From Craterostigma plantagineum (lineage: Eukaryota > Streptophyta > Magnoliopsida > Lamiales > Linderniaceae), in the NCBI GenBank assembly GCA_027422505.1, contig JAPQWV010000018.1, positions 17,006,001 to 17,070,000 on the forward strand: a stretch of 64,000 nucleotides of DNA, read 5' to 3'. The position numbers and the translations under genes are program-made. Below are positions 20,101-36,309 of this stretch, in pieces (the first letter of the stretch is position 1; each line of letters opens with the position of its first letter). The notes under the pieces were generated by a model. The model saw only the letters and a program-made list of their open reading frames with translations, was not told the DNA's origin and searched no databases.

Positions 20101-20800
20101 TAATTGATGGTTTATATGGGATCAAATCCAGTCGAATTCGGTTCATTGCATTGGCCTTCAGTTCATTAGGCTTGAAGTATCATGCTTCTGTGTTGTTTGT
20201 TGTTAATTGCAGTCTCCACATGTGCGGTGTGCATAATTTTGATTGTATTTGTGAATGTGTTCCTTTTTATCAAAGATTGATCTTTTCCCTCTGTGATAGA
20301 CAAATTATTTGATTGGAAACTTTGTATTAAATATTTATTGTAAATATATTGATTAGTGTAATTAAATGAGTTCCAGATAATGAGGACTCCAAAAAATATA
20401 TCTCAAGATCCAAAGAGCATATCGAAACATAGGAGAGGTTTCATTAATCAAAACAGGCAATCAAAATCCATGCTCTGTTATCTCAGCATCTTTACTTAAA
20501 GTATTTTCGATTTGTTGCAAGGGATAGTCTTTGTTTTCTTCTGCAGAAAGGTAGCTCTTCACGCACCAAAAATTAGCAAGATAAAGACGAAGAAGAGGAA
20601 AAGCTAATGCTGCAAAAAGCAAGGGACTCGATGAATTTCATCTGTTGGCAAGCTGCTTTTACTGACCCCTATGGGAATCACGTTCTACCATTGACTGTGT
20701 AATACGAAGTTCGCCTTATAAACATAATCCCAGTTTTGACTTCTCTTCGAATTAACTATCGTTAGATGGTTTCTGTCCTGTTAACATGATTTTTCGACAG

Positions 20801-21229
20801 GTGCGGATATCACAATCCGTCTTTGAGATTTCAGAAGTTGATATGAGGATTACCTTTTCTGCCATTACGCGTTTGTGGAACGAACTTTGCTCAATTGTAA
20901 AATCTTTGGCGGAAGGAGAAGATTGGTCTATCTTCTTAAAGGTGTGTGTCCCTACTCATAAGTTCTTTTGTGGCTGCATAAGTTTCTGATTATTTTCTTC
21001 ATAACATTATTTTCCTCTTACATTACATTGATGTAGGACTCCCATGGGTGCAACTTAATTCTAGCCGTCTCTTAATAATATCGCAGATCCAATTCAGTAT
21101 TTTTAATACCACATGCAGGCAGCAAGTGTCCTATATTTGTGCAAGTTGATTATTCCATATTTCTTGACAGCGATGATCATGATGATTGATGATGTTATCG
21201 ATGTAGATGAGAGCAGCGTGGGGTTACAG
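20801..21229 (+). pseudogene. Reticulon-like tail of 3beta-HSD/C4-decarboxylase (RTN20-type)
   Basis: Two exons, 20801-20941 and 21119-21229, join in phase 0 at GT-AG sites and encode 84 residues: FEISEVDMR, RLWNELCSIVKSLAEGEDW, then ASVLYLCKLIIPYFLTAM. This corresponds to the C-terminal reticulon domain of plant sterol 4alpha-carboxylate 3-dehydrogenases (3BETAHSD/D, RTN19/20 group), including the exon junction before the SLYLLKLI-like segment. The NAD-binding dehydrogenase part is absent and the second membrane hairpin degenerates. A preceding exon-like stretch (20600-20699, frame with SMNFICWQAAFTDPYG) may belong to the same capture but I cannot place it. Confidence 0.7.
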
Positions 21230-22347
21230 GTATCAATCTCTTGCATATTACAAATCTGTTAATTTTTTTTCTTTTTTCATGTTATAATCTGTGTTGGTTT
21301 ATTTGTCGCCGAATGGTGGGTTCAGTTTCGATTTGATTTTTTTCTTTTAAGTATGGCAGGTTTCTGAAGCAGATGGTAAGGAGGATTAATGAGACCGAGC
21401 GAGGAAAATGTAAGAAGCAAAAGGTAAGCTTCACTGAGTTGCAATTATTCACGAAACTATTGCATAGTTTCCGTGTGCATGTTTATAACAGAATTTTTAT
21501 GTGATACATCGTACTTCTTATCTCTTTCCACGACATTAGTTATCTGCACATTAGGAACAAGAAGGTAGGATCTTGGGGTACCAATTTGTGCGACATCGAG
21601 GATAAGGTTCTTATTTATATGTTGGTCCCAAAATATACTGTCTTTTTTTTTTTTTTTACCTCTGTTGTAGCCAATTATCTATTAAATTAAATAGCTCCAC
21701 TTTTATTGCTTGGAAAACATATAATTCTTTGGTTCTAGGATGCTTCTTTCCCACCCAAATGGAAGGCATTTCAGACAATCATATTTCTTGCAAAGATGAG
21801 TAATCTTCAATGATTATTGCATATCTAAAACAAACTGAATTCTTACATTTTCCTGAATCAATATTCTTAGGGTGAAGGTAATATATTATATATGAATTTT
21901 TGTCTCACTTTTTAACTATACACGCGATAAGTTCATACAGAGAATTCGAATACAACGAATTCGAACAAATCAAATGGCCAACAAATTCAGGTTGTAGAGC
22001 GCATAAATGTTCGAGAGAAATTGCCGAGTGGATATGATTCTTCCCGAATTGACCGTTGGCTCACCAAATTGAGCGTGTAGAGCGTATAAATGTTCAAGAG
22101 AAATGACTCGACCACAAAAATGAGTCGACCACAAGATGACGCCATTACATGCTGTGTTGAGGTCATTCATGGGTGGAACTGCATCAAGTGGATGCAAAAG
22201 TGGATCTCTTTTGGGGTGCTTTATTTGTTCACTTCTATTTGAAGTTCATTCGAGCTTCAGATTATACAAAGAGACTTCAATATTACTTCCTTTGAAATAA
22301 TGAGCGGGATAAAAGTAATCACGTGCATCCCACGGGGCAACATCTAG

Positions 22348-22978
22348 TAAATTACAATAACTAAAAAAATTAGTGAATGACAAATTATTAAATTAATTAA
22401 ATTACAAATAGATGGATTAAATTGCAAATAAAATGACAGATCAAATTGACAGTTTATAGCCACCCTAAACCATTTATATAATCGAATATATATATTTTAA
22501 GTAAATAGTTTTGACCTTTTTTTTCATAATCTTGCATTGCGCAGGCAAATATTGTTAAGTAAATCTAAAGACATCCATTACAAAAAAAAAATAGGAAAAA
22601 AATGGAATCCAAGAAAATTACTGTTACACAGAACTATATTTGTAAAATCCTATTTTGCATTTTCCCGATTTAAACATTATACATTTTGAATCATGAATAA
22701 TGGACAAAGGAGCCTTTTATGCAGGGGTGAATTCGCAATTAAAACTACGATATAGTTTCATTATCCAAAGAATTAGAAACCACTTAAAAAAATAAAAGTA
22801 AAGTTATACTGTTTATATATTAGTGCAATACTAGTTTCTTCTAATTCAAGCATATTCCAAAGAACCGTAGATCGGTCAAAGTCAAACATTTCCCTATAAT
22901 TTTCTCTCATGTAGTTATGTACTTTTATTTTCAATTTTTTTATATTCTTATTATTTTTCTTTTAGCAGACGACGATAG
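22348..22978. promoter_or_regulatory. Upstream region of the UBP8-type gene
   Basis: 631 AT-rich bases between the Helitron end and the UBP8-like start, with no recognisable gene or repeat. The promoter and 5' UTR must be here unless they lie in the Helitron itself. No TATA box could be assigned confidently. Confidence 0.4.
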
Positions 22979-28901
<5,923 letters not shown>

Positions 28902-29369
28902 ATTCTTGTAAGGATTGGTTTTTTTTTTGGGTAGAAGAGCCCTGTTAGGTGGATTGATGTACATAACATATATGAAATTGATCTCTGTCTTCGTAATGTC
29001 GTGGCGACATTATTACTCTCTTGTTAGATTTAGAAGGGAAAGTATCCTTTGGTTTTGTTGAAGGAAGTGCTTCTAAGTGATCGTTTGTGTGCTATACTAT
29101 ATAGGTGAAACACAATCCCTGGAAAAGGATTGATAAGGGATTGATATGTTCTTTTATCTTTTTTTTTTCATTGATATTGTTGCTTCTGATTTTTGAATTT
29201 TTGTTTTATGTTGATCATGTTTCGTGATATTTATTGATTTTTTTTTGGAGAAATTGTATTATATCAAGAACTTGATGGAAGGGATTTGTCGAGGAGGGTA
29301 GGTAGGCAATGGGATTGAGCGATATATATGCTCTCTTATTATTAAGGCTCATGCTCCACGTTAAATCGT
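28902..29369. other. UBP8 3' UTR and intergenic sequence
   Basis: T-rich DNA following the stop codon, presumably the 3' UTR with poly(A) sites. No further gene or repeat was seen up to the hAT MITE. Confidence 0.4.
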
Positions 29370-29377
29370 GTTTTGGG

Positions 29378-29956
29378 CAAGGTTTTGAAACCGGGTTTTC
29401 GAACCGGATCGGAAATTTTAGTGGTTTAAGGTTTAGTGGTTTAACCGCTATAGAACCGGAATCAAACCGGAGTAAAACTGGTATCTTAAATATGATAAAT
29501 ATACATTTTATATATGAATCAATCAATAATATGAAAAATATACATGTTTTAATGAATTTTTTTCAAACTATAATTGTATAAATCAAGAGGTAAAATTAAA
29601 TAAAAGTAAATTGCCGTGGACTGTTATAAATTAATTGTATGTCAAGTATTAAATCTATGAGTTGGGGTCAAATTTGAATAAAAATAAAATAGTGAGCTAA
29701 TAGGTTAATTGTAAAATATTAAAATTAGGGTGTTGGGTAGATTCGAACCCAAGCCTATTAAGTACAATACTCATAACTTAACCACTAGACCAAACTAATT
29801 TATTGTTTTTTTATTTTGTATACTTTATTTAAACAAATATTTGTTATTATTTTTAAATTAAAAAAAAAAGACCGGACCGGAACTGGACCGGATTTTTGAC
29901 CGGTCCGGTCAGAACCGGCCGGAACCGGCCGGTCCGGTCCGGTCTTCACAACCCTG
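29378..29956. mobile_element. hAT-superfamily MITE rich in ACCGG words
   Basis: The 579-bp element has inverted ends CAAGGTTTTGAAACCGG and CCGGTCTTCACAACCCTG (about 14 of 17 positions pair). It is flanked by a perfect 8-bp duplication GTTTTGGG (29370-29377 and 29957-29964). Subterminal zones carry many ACCGG/CCGGT repeats, densest at 29870-29942. There is no transposase. A tRNA-like segment lies inside. Confidence 0.88.
29737..29797 (-). other. tRNA-like sequence with pol III A- and B-box matches
   Basis: On the minus strand TGGTCTAGTGGTTA (A-box-like, identical to the D-arm region of plant tRNA-Gln) is followed about 30 bases later by GGTTCGAATC (perfect B box). The anticodon arm and acceptor stem do not fold properly by eye, so it is not a functional tRNA gene. 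It may be a tRNA or SINE head carried in the MITE. Confidence 0.55.
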
Positions 29957-30321
29957 GTTTTGGGCTGTCATAAATTAAATTAATAGTCGAACTGAAAAAA
30001 CTATTCATTCATCATAATATTGTTACATTTTCAATTTTATTTCTATTTTTAGTAAATTATATTTATAATTCATATACATAATATATAAGACACAGTACTA
30101 TTATCGCTTTTTTTTTTTTAATATAATTAGTAGATTATTACAAAAATGCAACGAAATGTTAACGGGGAAATGCATACACGGCAGAAATGGAGCTCCACGC
30201 CTTTCATGAACCCTAATTCCACTCTATTGTCGTACAATGCATGCATAAAAAAGATCCAGAAAAGGCAGATGCTATCGGAAAACACTCGTAGTAGATTTGA
30301 TTGATTGAATCAATCGTCAGA

Positions 30322-30690
30322 TCAGAGCTTGAATGAGGGAGAAACAACGTCGCGATCCTCTTCGTGGAGAGTCATAAGCGTCCGAACCCTTCTGATGCTC
30401 TGCTCGCTCGTCGCCGTCGCCGTCGGGGCCATGACCGGAGAGGAAGGGCTCGACGAGCACGGCAGCGAAGCCAGACAACCCTCGCTCCACGTCCTCCTGA
30501 TAGGGTACGACACGCTGTTCGAGCATCGATTGGTGCAGTGCTGGACTCCGCCGTGGGACTTGTGGAGAGCGCACTTGCAGTTCTTGTGGTACGGACGCCG
30601 CTGGACGCCCATATCTCCGCCGGAGATGCTGCCTTCGAACATTCCCCATATGAATCCCCCGTCGCCGCCGGCAGCAGTCCCCGATGCCAT
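30322..30690 (-). CDS. Small uncharacterised single-exon protein
   Basis: An uninterrupted 122-codon minus-strand ORF in a locally GC-rich island. It starts MASGTAAGGDGG and contains a cysteine-bearing centre (NCKCALHKSHGG, CTNRCSNS) followed by VSYPIRRTWSEGCL and a Ser/Pro/Thr-rich tail. The arrangement recalls short single-exon plant serine-rich-like proteins with a Cys/His motif, but I do not recognise a named family. No signal peptide or membrane helix is evident. Competing ORFs of similar length occur in four other frames of the same island (30305-30697 +, 30364-30693 +, 30317-30649 -). I prefer this frame for its composition and motif. It could be a pseudogene. Confidence 0.42.
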   Translation of the reverse strand: MASGTAAGGDGGFIWGMFEGSISGGDMGVQRRPYHKNCKCALHKSHGGVQHCTNRCSNSVSYPIRRTWSEGCLASLPCSSSPSSPVMAPTATATSEQSIRRVRTLMTLHEEDRDVVSPSFKL

Positions 30691-31301
30691 TAGGTAATGA
30701 TCGGTTATTGAATGCTTTTTCTTTCGCCCCCCTCTCTCTGCCTCTGATTCCGATGGATTGAGATCCTTTTCGGCTCTCTATTGTTTACTATCTGAGCGAT
30801 TGGTCGGTGGTTGGTCGTTGGGTGATGATGAGAGAAATGAGGAGAAGACGTTCGTTTAGAATTTGTTGTGAAGTTCATCAATGGCGTGTGATTGATTCAT
30901 ACGAAAACGCAAAGAAGAATGGTGAGATAATGGAGGAGAGGAAACTTTGAAGATTTCATAATACTAGTATGTAAATGTGCAACAAAATAGATAAACATAT
31001 TGTTTTATATTTTAAGTTATTTAAATCTCATAAGTTTATTTTATAACTTTTATTACGTATAAGAAAATTGATTTGAGGATATATTGTAATATATTACCTA
31101 TAATTATAGTCGACACACCAAATTCATGAAGAGGTTGTTACTATAAGAGGTGTACGTTAATTAGTAGGTAGTGCCAAGCGGGTGTTGAGTTTTATTGATA
31201 TTATTATTATTATTATTATTTTTTTTTTTTTCATTACTGAGAAATTTTAACACCAAATAAATTTGGATTTGAAGGATTTTATCCAACACTTTTATATAAT
31301 A

Positions 31302-31559
31302 CTCCCTCTGTCCCATCAACTTTATCACATAAGTTGCTGGGCACGCAAATTAAGGTGGCATTATTATAATAATATAGTACAATGGGGTTAGATATAAACA
31401 ACTTGCTTAAATTTATAATCTTTTCCTAATTATTTCCACCATTTACTTTTTCCTCCAATTACATTTAAAATGGTGTTTAATTTTTTACCCAAAAAGGAAA
31501 GGTGATAAAATTATGACGCCCAGAATGAAAAATGTGATAAAATTAGCGGAACGGGGGAG
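31302..31559. mobile_element. Stowaway (Tc1/mariner) MITE
   Basis: 258 bp bounded by CTCCCTCTGTCCC and its complement GGAACGGGGGAG, with TA duplicated on both sides. The inverted similarity continues inwards (ACTTTATCACAT against ATGTGATAAAATT). No ORF is present. Confidence 0.88.
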
Positions 31560-31999
31560 TAGTAAAGATGCTTAATTATTTTTTCTAGGATGGCATTATA
31601 GGGACAAATTTACGATGTGATAGATAATTTAAAGACAGATTCATAGCATTCGAGCAACAAAAAAAGGAAATAAGTGAAAACATACCCTGTCAGCTGAAGA
31701 GAGAACATTATATGTCGGAATTCATTATTTGCCTCATACAAAGTGTTTGCGTAATTTTAAAAATTAAGCAATTCTGAAATAAAAAGTATTTTGGCATATA
31801 CTATTCGTAAATTTAAGGACACTATACGTCGGAACTCATTATTTGCTCCAAATTCTAGAGAGGGTTCCGACGAACTTGGGGCAAACATTATACATACATA
31901 AATTTTTAACTTGCGCGAATTCAGATAAAATTTAGATCACTCGCTAATCAGTTAAGGATAAAAGGGAGTAGAAAAAAGAATCTCTCTCTAAGGTTTCTC

Positions 32000-32507
32000 T
32001 TATCCCTCACCTAACTCTCTCTACAGCAGCCGCCGCACAAGAAAAGAGTTTTCTGGTGGGGAGGTCTTTGTTCTCCCTTTCTCTTATTTTCTGCTTTTCT
32101 TTATCGTTTTTTGTCATCGCTGCCCTCCCTCCCCCGTCAGCCTCGCTGCCTCGCTTCCCCGGCATCCTTCCGCTCCGCCTCGTCGCCCCGCCCCGTCCCC
32201 GCCCGCCGCCTCCCTCGTTTCTCTCGACCCGCAGCGGGAGCTTTTTCTCCTTTGTGGAGCCCCAGCCCGATGAAGATAAAAATTCAGAAGTCGAAGGCCA
32301 AGTGAAAGTGAAGAGTATCATAGATTTAGCTTAATAACGTTTTCTGTTATTGGTTCTTTAGTTCTTGATCGTAGATAATGGGTTTTGTTTTCTGTCGGTT
32401 TTTGTCCCTTGTGGAACTTTTTCTCCCCTCGTGGGAGTATTATGCCCCCATTATGGGTTGTGCTATGCTCGTTTGTGAGTCTTTGTTCTCCTAGTTGACG
32501 ATGTACC
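32000..32507 (+). repeat. Dispersed repeat, copy A (class unresolved)
   Basis: A GC-rich stretch with Pro/Arg-rich ORFs in several frames, followed by AAGAGTATCATAGATTTAGC and GGTTCTTTAGTTCTTGATCG. Closely similar words occur in reverse orientation at 46087-46810. The sequence ends exactly where the Copia LTR begins. It resembles an untranslated or 3' part of a retroposon, but I cannot name the class. Confidence 0.45.
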
Positions 32508-33467
32508 TGTTAGGATCGGTAGATGCGTTCAGAGGGGGTGAATAAACGCTTGACTCTTTTCGTTTTCTCTAGATATTTAGTGCGGTGATTGATGTACAAT
32601 CAGTGACAGGTCAGTATTAGTGCGGAACAGGGAATACTGAACGGTTGAGACCGATTAAGAAATGAATAACTTGTGTGTGTGCAAGACTGATTTGTTTCTG
32701 GAAGTTCGGAGTTAAAATCTCCTACGTCTCCCCTTCTTCCTCGCAAGGAAGGTTCACTAGACTTCAGTTATACAATACAGTGTACAACCTACCCAACTGC
32801 TCTCAGCTAAATCTAGTGAATCCCTAGGCAGTCGTAAAATACAATCCACCTACTTCAACAGCTTTTTACAGTCCGTCGGAAATAAAGAACATAAACAGGA
32901 TCAGTTATGTCTTAAGACTTCACTCTAGCCTTTTTGCCCTTTCACAGTATTTTTGACTGTTCGATGATCGCTTAGAGAGTATAGGATTTCAAAGTTGTAA
33001 GATCGTGAAGTGAAGTCCTTCAATTTGTACTCCTCCTTTTATACTTGAGGTTTGAATTTCAAACCGTTGTGAGATAATTTCTTCACTCCAAGCAGTGCAT
33101 TAATTGACTTTTCCAAAATGAGTCTGTCCGGTTTTTGCTGCAGTTTGTCCTGTCACTTTGCTTTATTCCTTATTTCCGTTAGTTGATTGCTTCACTCTAG
33201 ACTTGCAGCCTTGCATTGAATGTCTGAAATTTCCTTTTTATCTCGTCAAGCTGTAGTCTCGAGTGTCCAATCTGTATCAAGTCCGGTCCAACATGTATTA
33301 GTGTTCTGTTTGAAATCTTGTCCAAGACCGGTATCCATAGTCGGTATGGCTGTAGAGTACTTCGTACTTAGTTTTTCCTTAGTGTGAGCTTTCCGGTTTC
33401 TTGTCTCCAGTCAGTTATGTCAACACCAAAACTATTAATCCGAATGTTTAGATTTGTATTACTAGCA
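32508..33467 (-). repeat. Copia left (3') LTR, complete
   Basis: Begins TGTTAGGATCGGTAGATGCG and ends TACTAGCA (TG...CA), immediately followed by a pyrimidine run that is the minus-strand polypurine tract. Its first ~400 bp match the right LTR almost base for base, which makes it a map of the right LTR before insertion. Confidence 0.85.
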
Positions 33468-33483
33468 ATTTCCCTCTTTTTGG
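33468..33483 (-). other. Copia polypurine tract
   Basis: Minus-strand reading CCAAAAAGAGGGAAAT abuts the 3' LTR, the position at which plus-strand DNA synthesis is primed. Confidence 0.7.
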
Positions 33484-33657
33484 TGATTGACAAAACTTAG
33501 CAGCAGAAAACCGGTTTTTATTTATATCAAAAGAATTTGATAAAAATTACAACTATTCATAGCTCGTGCCCTTGAAGATCCGTTCTACTTCTTTTAGCTT
33601 GGCGTCATCCTTGTACGCATGTTCCTTCAAGTCATGCATCCTTTCAAGATCAGCCAG

Positions 33658-34162
33658 TTAATCCTTTGTAAGCGTACATGCCAAGTGCCTCAGACTGCTG
33701 CTGTCATACTGCACTTCGACTGGACCAACTACGCTAACTGGGATAGCAGAAGCATGTTCCTTTAAGGCTTCGTCCGGTATGAGCGCAACCTCAATCGCAG
33801 ATCTTTTCGGATCATTGACCTTGAGAGACAGCTGTGAGATAAACTTCTGAGGCTCAGAGCTTGAGCTAGAATCTTTTCTGCTGGTGTCACGACTTTCCCC
33901 CTTTTTGGCAATAACCGGAGTGACTAATTGAGTTATGCAGTGTGCTGAGCTTTGATGACTTCCAGATCTGCACAGATTGGTGAGAGTCACTGTTGAGAGT
34001 CTTGCTGAGAACAGACATCGTGCGGTAAGTCTGTTTGACCAAGGAAATCTCCCTTGTTGAGCTCATGATTTCAATCGGTATTGAGGCGGTTTTAGGAGAT
34101 GCATCCGGTAGTAGAGAGGACTGTGGAGCTGACTGCGGAGGAGCTTGATTCTGAACTTGCAC
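33658..34162 (-). pseudogene. Frameshifted extension of Copia ORF3
   Basis: Two overlapping minus-strand ORFs (34162-33887 and 33990-33658) directly downstream of ORF3 keep the same Ser/Gln/Pro-rich, then KVNDP/EVALIPDEA, character. They look like the original C-terminus displaced by frameshifts. No known domain is present. Confidence 0.4.
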
Positions 34163-36309
34163 TGGTTGATGATTGGTGAAAACAATAACTGACTCAGTAG
34201 TGATGGCGGTACTGAGGTGCCTCGTTCTGCTGCTGCTGCATCAGTAGTATGCGAAGGAGCAGGCTCACTAACAGCCTCGGTTTCCTGTTCAGATTGAACT
34301 TCCACCGGTTGGGGGTCATCAAAAGTGAGGAGCAGAGACGATTCATCAAGGGTCGGAATCTGGATTGATGTCTGAGGCGGTGCATACAGAGCCGGAATCT
34401 GAATCGGTATCTGCAAGTGACCCAAAGATGGCTTTGAGAAACCTGGAATGGGTTGTCGGAAGAGCAATGGTTTGCCAGGTAGAGAGGAGAAAGCCGGTAT
34501 TGAAGGACCCTGTTCAGATGTTGAAAGAAGAACTGGTTGGGATACCAGTTGTAGAGCAGCACTGTCGGCTGGAGCTGAGGATGAAGGCATCGGCGCGATG
34601 ACCAAAGCTGTGATCATTGTAGAGGCAGACGGCGTCTTGGCAGATGGAGCAGAGGCAGCAGAGGACGAAGAAACATCCGGCTGGAACTTGGCCAAAACCG
34701 TGGCATAGTAGGCCTGTATGCTTTGCATTTCCGTCTCCAGCCTAGTTAGAATTTGAAGTTCATGAACTACATCAGGTCCTTCCGGTTGAAAGTTCTGCCT
34801 GTGCTGTTCAATATAGTGCTCCAGTTGATCCATTGTGAGCCGAAGGCGGTATAACTCCTGAGCATTCATCAATTCCCAGTGACTTGATGATTTTGCCTTC
34901 AGTCTTTCTGGCCTGCTTGAGACGGTCGAGAAATCCTTGGATCTCCAAATCTTTTGATTTAACGGAGTGTACCGTAAATCAAGCCAGTCTTCATAGGCCT
35001 GAAGGTCGGCCGCAATCCGTTCATCAATCTCATCACTAATAAGGCGCCAGGCTGTTTCATCAATAGACTCAGGTTCTTCTGGGACAAGGATGGCCATACC
35101 CTTCCCTCTGTCAGTTGGGACTGTTCGGACCGGTTCTCGTATCACCACACTGCCTTGTGGTGGAGCAGTCCTGATCACCGAACCAGTTGTCGCTGTAGTT
35201 GAAGAGACAGTAATGGTTGGGGCAACAATAGAAACCGGCTGTTGAGGTTGTGCAGATTGAGTCGGTTCCTGAGAGGGTACGGATCCAGTCTTCTTCTTCT
35301 TTTTGAGCGCAAGACCTCTCGGTCTTGTAAAGACTTTTTGAAGCGGCTGAGTGTCTTTAGAGGAAGAGGAATGCGCCAAAATCAGTTTCTTCTTGGCCAG
35401 TTTTGATGAAGGCGGTTTGGTAGTGGTAACTTTCTTCTTGGTGGGGCCAGGTGAAGCCGGTCTTGGATAAGTCTCTGGTCTGCTAGTCGATTTCTTCTTT
35501 GTTGACACACCAGCAGCTGGTTTAGCTGAGCGATCAAAAGAGGCTTTCTTGGTCGGTTTAGAGACATCGATATCATCAGAAGCCTTCCGTTTGATTGGTT
35601 TCTTTGTGGGTGAGGCCACTACTAACATTTGCCGAATAATGGCAGAGAAGAAGTTGACAAACCCGATCAGCTCCTTTGTCCCAACATCAGCAACCTTACG
35701 CTTGAGAAGAAAAGACTGTTGTGGGGCGAAGTTCTTGAATTTCCTTTCACGAACTGGTAGTATTGCTTTGAGCACTGAAAATATTACTGAAGACCAGTTA
35801 ATCTCCATTCTGGTCAAGATGGCCACCATGACTTGAACCTTATCACTCGTCAGCCTATCAAATGAGCCTGCCTTGCCCAAAACTGATTTGGCCACGACAT
35901 CATGGAGTAGTCTGTGCTCTGGTTTCAGTACCACACGCTTCTCAGAGTCGTTAAACGAGGTCCCTGTTAGAGACATCATGGGTTTCAGTGGTTCCTTGAC
36001 GTCATCTAGAACATTGATGACGTTTGCATCTGACGTGGGCAGATTGAAGAGATCGACAAAGTATTCCTTGGTGATGTCGAACTGGTGACCGTTGATTAGG
36101 CACTGAAGACGATCTCCCACTACAAGAACGGTGTTGAAGAACTGGTGCAGAGTGTCTGGGTAGTACTCAACAGGGCAGTTAAGAAATGTCTGGAGGCCGA
36201 TTTTAATTAGGGTTTCGAGAATCAGATTAAAACCTTCGTGTTCACCTTTACAGTTATCAAAGTGGATCTGGATCGCAGTCCTTGTAAGATCTTTGTGTGC
36301 TGGGGCCAT
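34063..36309 (-). CDS. Copia ORF3, long unassigned protein
   Basis: A single uninterrupted frame of 748 residues located between RNase H and the 3' LTR, in the same orientation as pol. Residues ~1-230 look globular (MAPAHKDLTRTAIQIHFDNC; GDRLQCLINGHQFDITKEYF; HRLLHDVVAKSVLG). Residues ~235-350 are Lys/Pro/Ser-rich with KKK runs, resembling a nuclear-localisation or nucleic-acid-binding tail. Residues ~440-560 contain a probable coiled coil (LRLTMDQLEHYIEQHRQ). The remainder is Pro/Gln/Ser low complexity. No signal peptide or clear membrane helix is seen, so the name envelope-like would not be justified. Function unknown. It is intact although gag and pol are broken. Confidence 0.65.
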   Translation of the reverse strand: MAPAHKDLTRTAIQIHFDNCKGEHEGFNLILETLIKIGLQTFLNCPVEYYPDTLHQFFNTVLVVGDRLQCLINGHQFDITKEYFVDLFNLPTSDANVINVLDDVKEPLKPMMSLTGTSFNDSEKRVVLKPEHRLLHDVVAKSVLGKAGSFDRLTSDKVQVMVAILTRMEINWSSVIFSVLKAILPVRERKFKNFAPQQSFLLKRKVADVGTKELIGFVNFFSAIIRQMLVVASPTKKPIKRKASDDIDVSKPTKKASFDRSAKPAAGVSTKKKSTSRPETYPRPASPGPTKKKVTTTKPPSSKLAKKKLILAHSSSSKDTQPLQKVFTRPRGLALKKKKKTGSVPSQEPTQSAQPQQPVSIVAPTITVSSTTATTGSVIRTAPPQGSVVIREPVRTVPTDRGKGMAILVPEEPESIDETAWRLISDEIDERIAADLQAYEDWLDLRYTPLNQKIWRSKDFSTVSSRPERLKAKSSSHWELMNAQELYRLRLTMDQLEHYIEQHRQNFQPEGPDVVHELQILTRLETEMQSIQAYYATVLAKFQPDVSSSSAASAPSAKTPSASTMITALVIAPMPSSSAPADSAALQLVSQPVLLSTSEQGPSIPAFSSLPGKPLLFRQPIPGFSKPSLGHLQIPIQIPALYAPPQTSIQIPTLDESSLLLTFDDPQPVEVQSEQETEAVSEPAPSHTTDAAAAERGTSVPPSLLSQLLFSPIINQCKFRIKLLRSQLHSPLYYRMHLLKPPQYRLKS

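Larger units (their letters stand above)
18259..22347 (+). mobile_element. Non-autonomous gene-capturing Helitron
   Basis: The 5' end reads TCTATATACTATAAAAGTAG directly after a host A, the standard start of plant Helitrons. The 3' end has a CACGTGCATCCCACGGGG hairpin region (stem partly decayed), an 8-base spacer and CTAG, directly followed by a host T. Insertion between A and T without target duplication is diagnostic of the superfamily. The 4089-bp body has no Rep/helicase, so it is non-autonomous. Inside are pieces of unrelated genes, all in plus orientation and partly keeping exon-intron structure: an NPF/DPF-motif tail, an eEF1B-beta/delta piece, and the reticulon-like tail of a sterol 3beta-HSD/decarboxylase. 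That pattern is typical of Helitron capture. The stem mismatches suggest it is not very recent. Confidence 0.8.

Noticed and set aside
21970..22197. Minus-strand ORF near the Helitron 3' end
   Set aside because: No motif; composed of partly repeated GTGTAGAGCG words, probably non-coding Helitron sequence.
29737..29797. Functional tRNA gene on the minus strand
   Set aside because: A and B boxes are good, but acceptor and anticodon stems do not pair by eye and the anticodon loop is not convincing.
30305..30697. Plus-strand ORF of 130 codons with a hydrophobic segment (LLMLCSLVAVAVGAM)
   Set aside because: It overlaps the minus-strand ORF chosen at 30322-30690. Its composition is typical of an antisense shadow in GC-rich coding DNA, and no family motif was seen.
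32007..32334. Pro/Arg-rich ORFs on both strands
   Set aside because: Low-complexity translation of a repeat shared with 46.1-46.8 kb, without a conserved protein.
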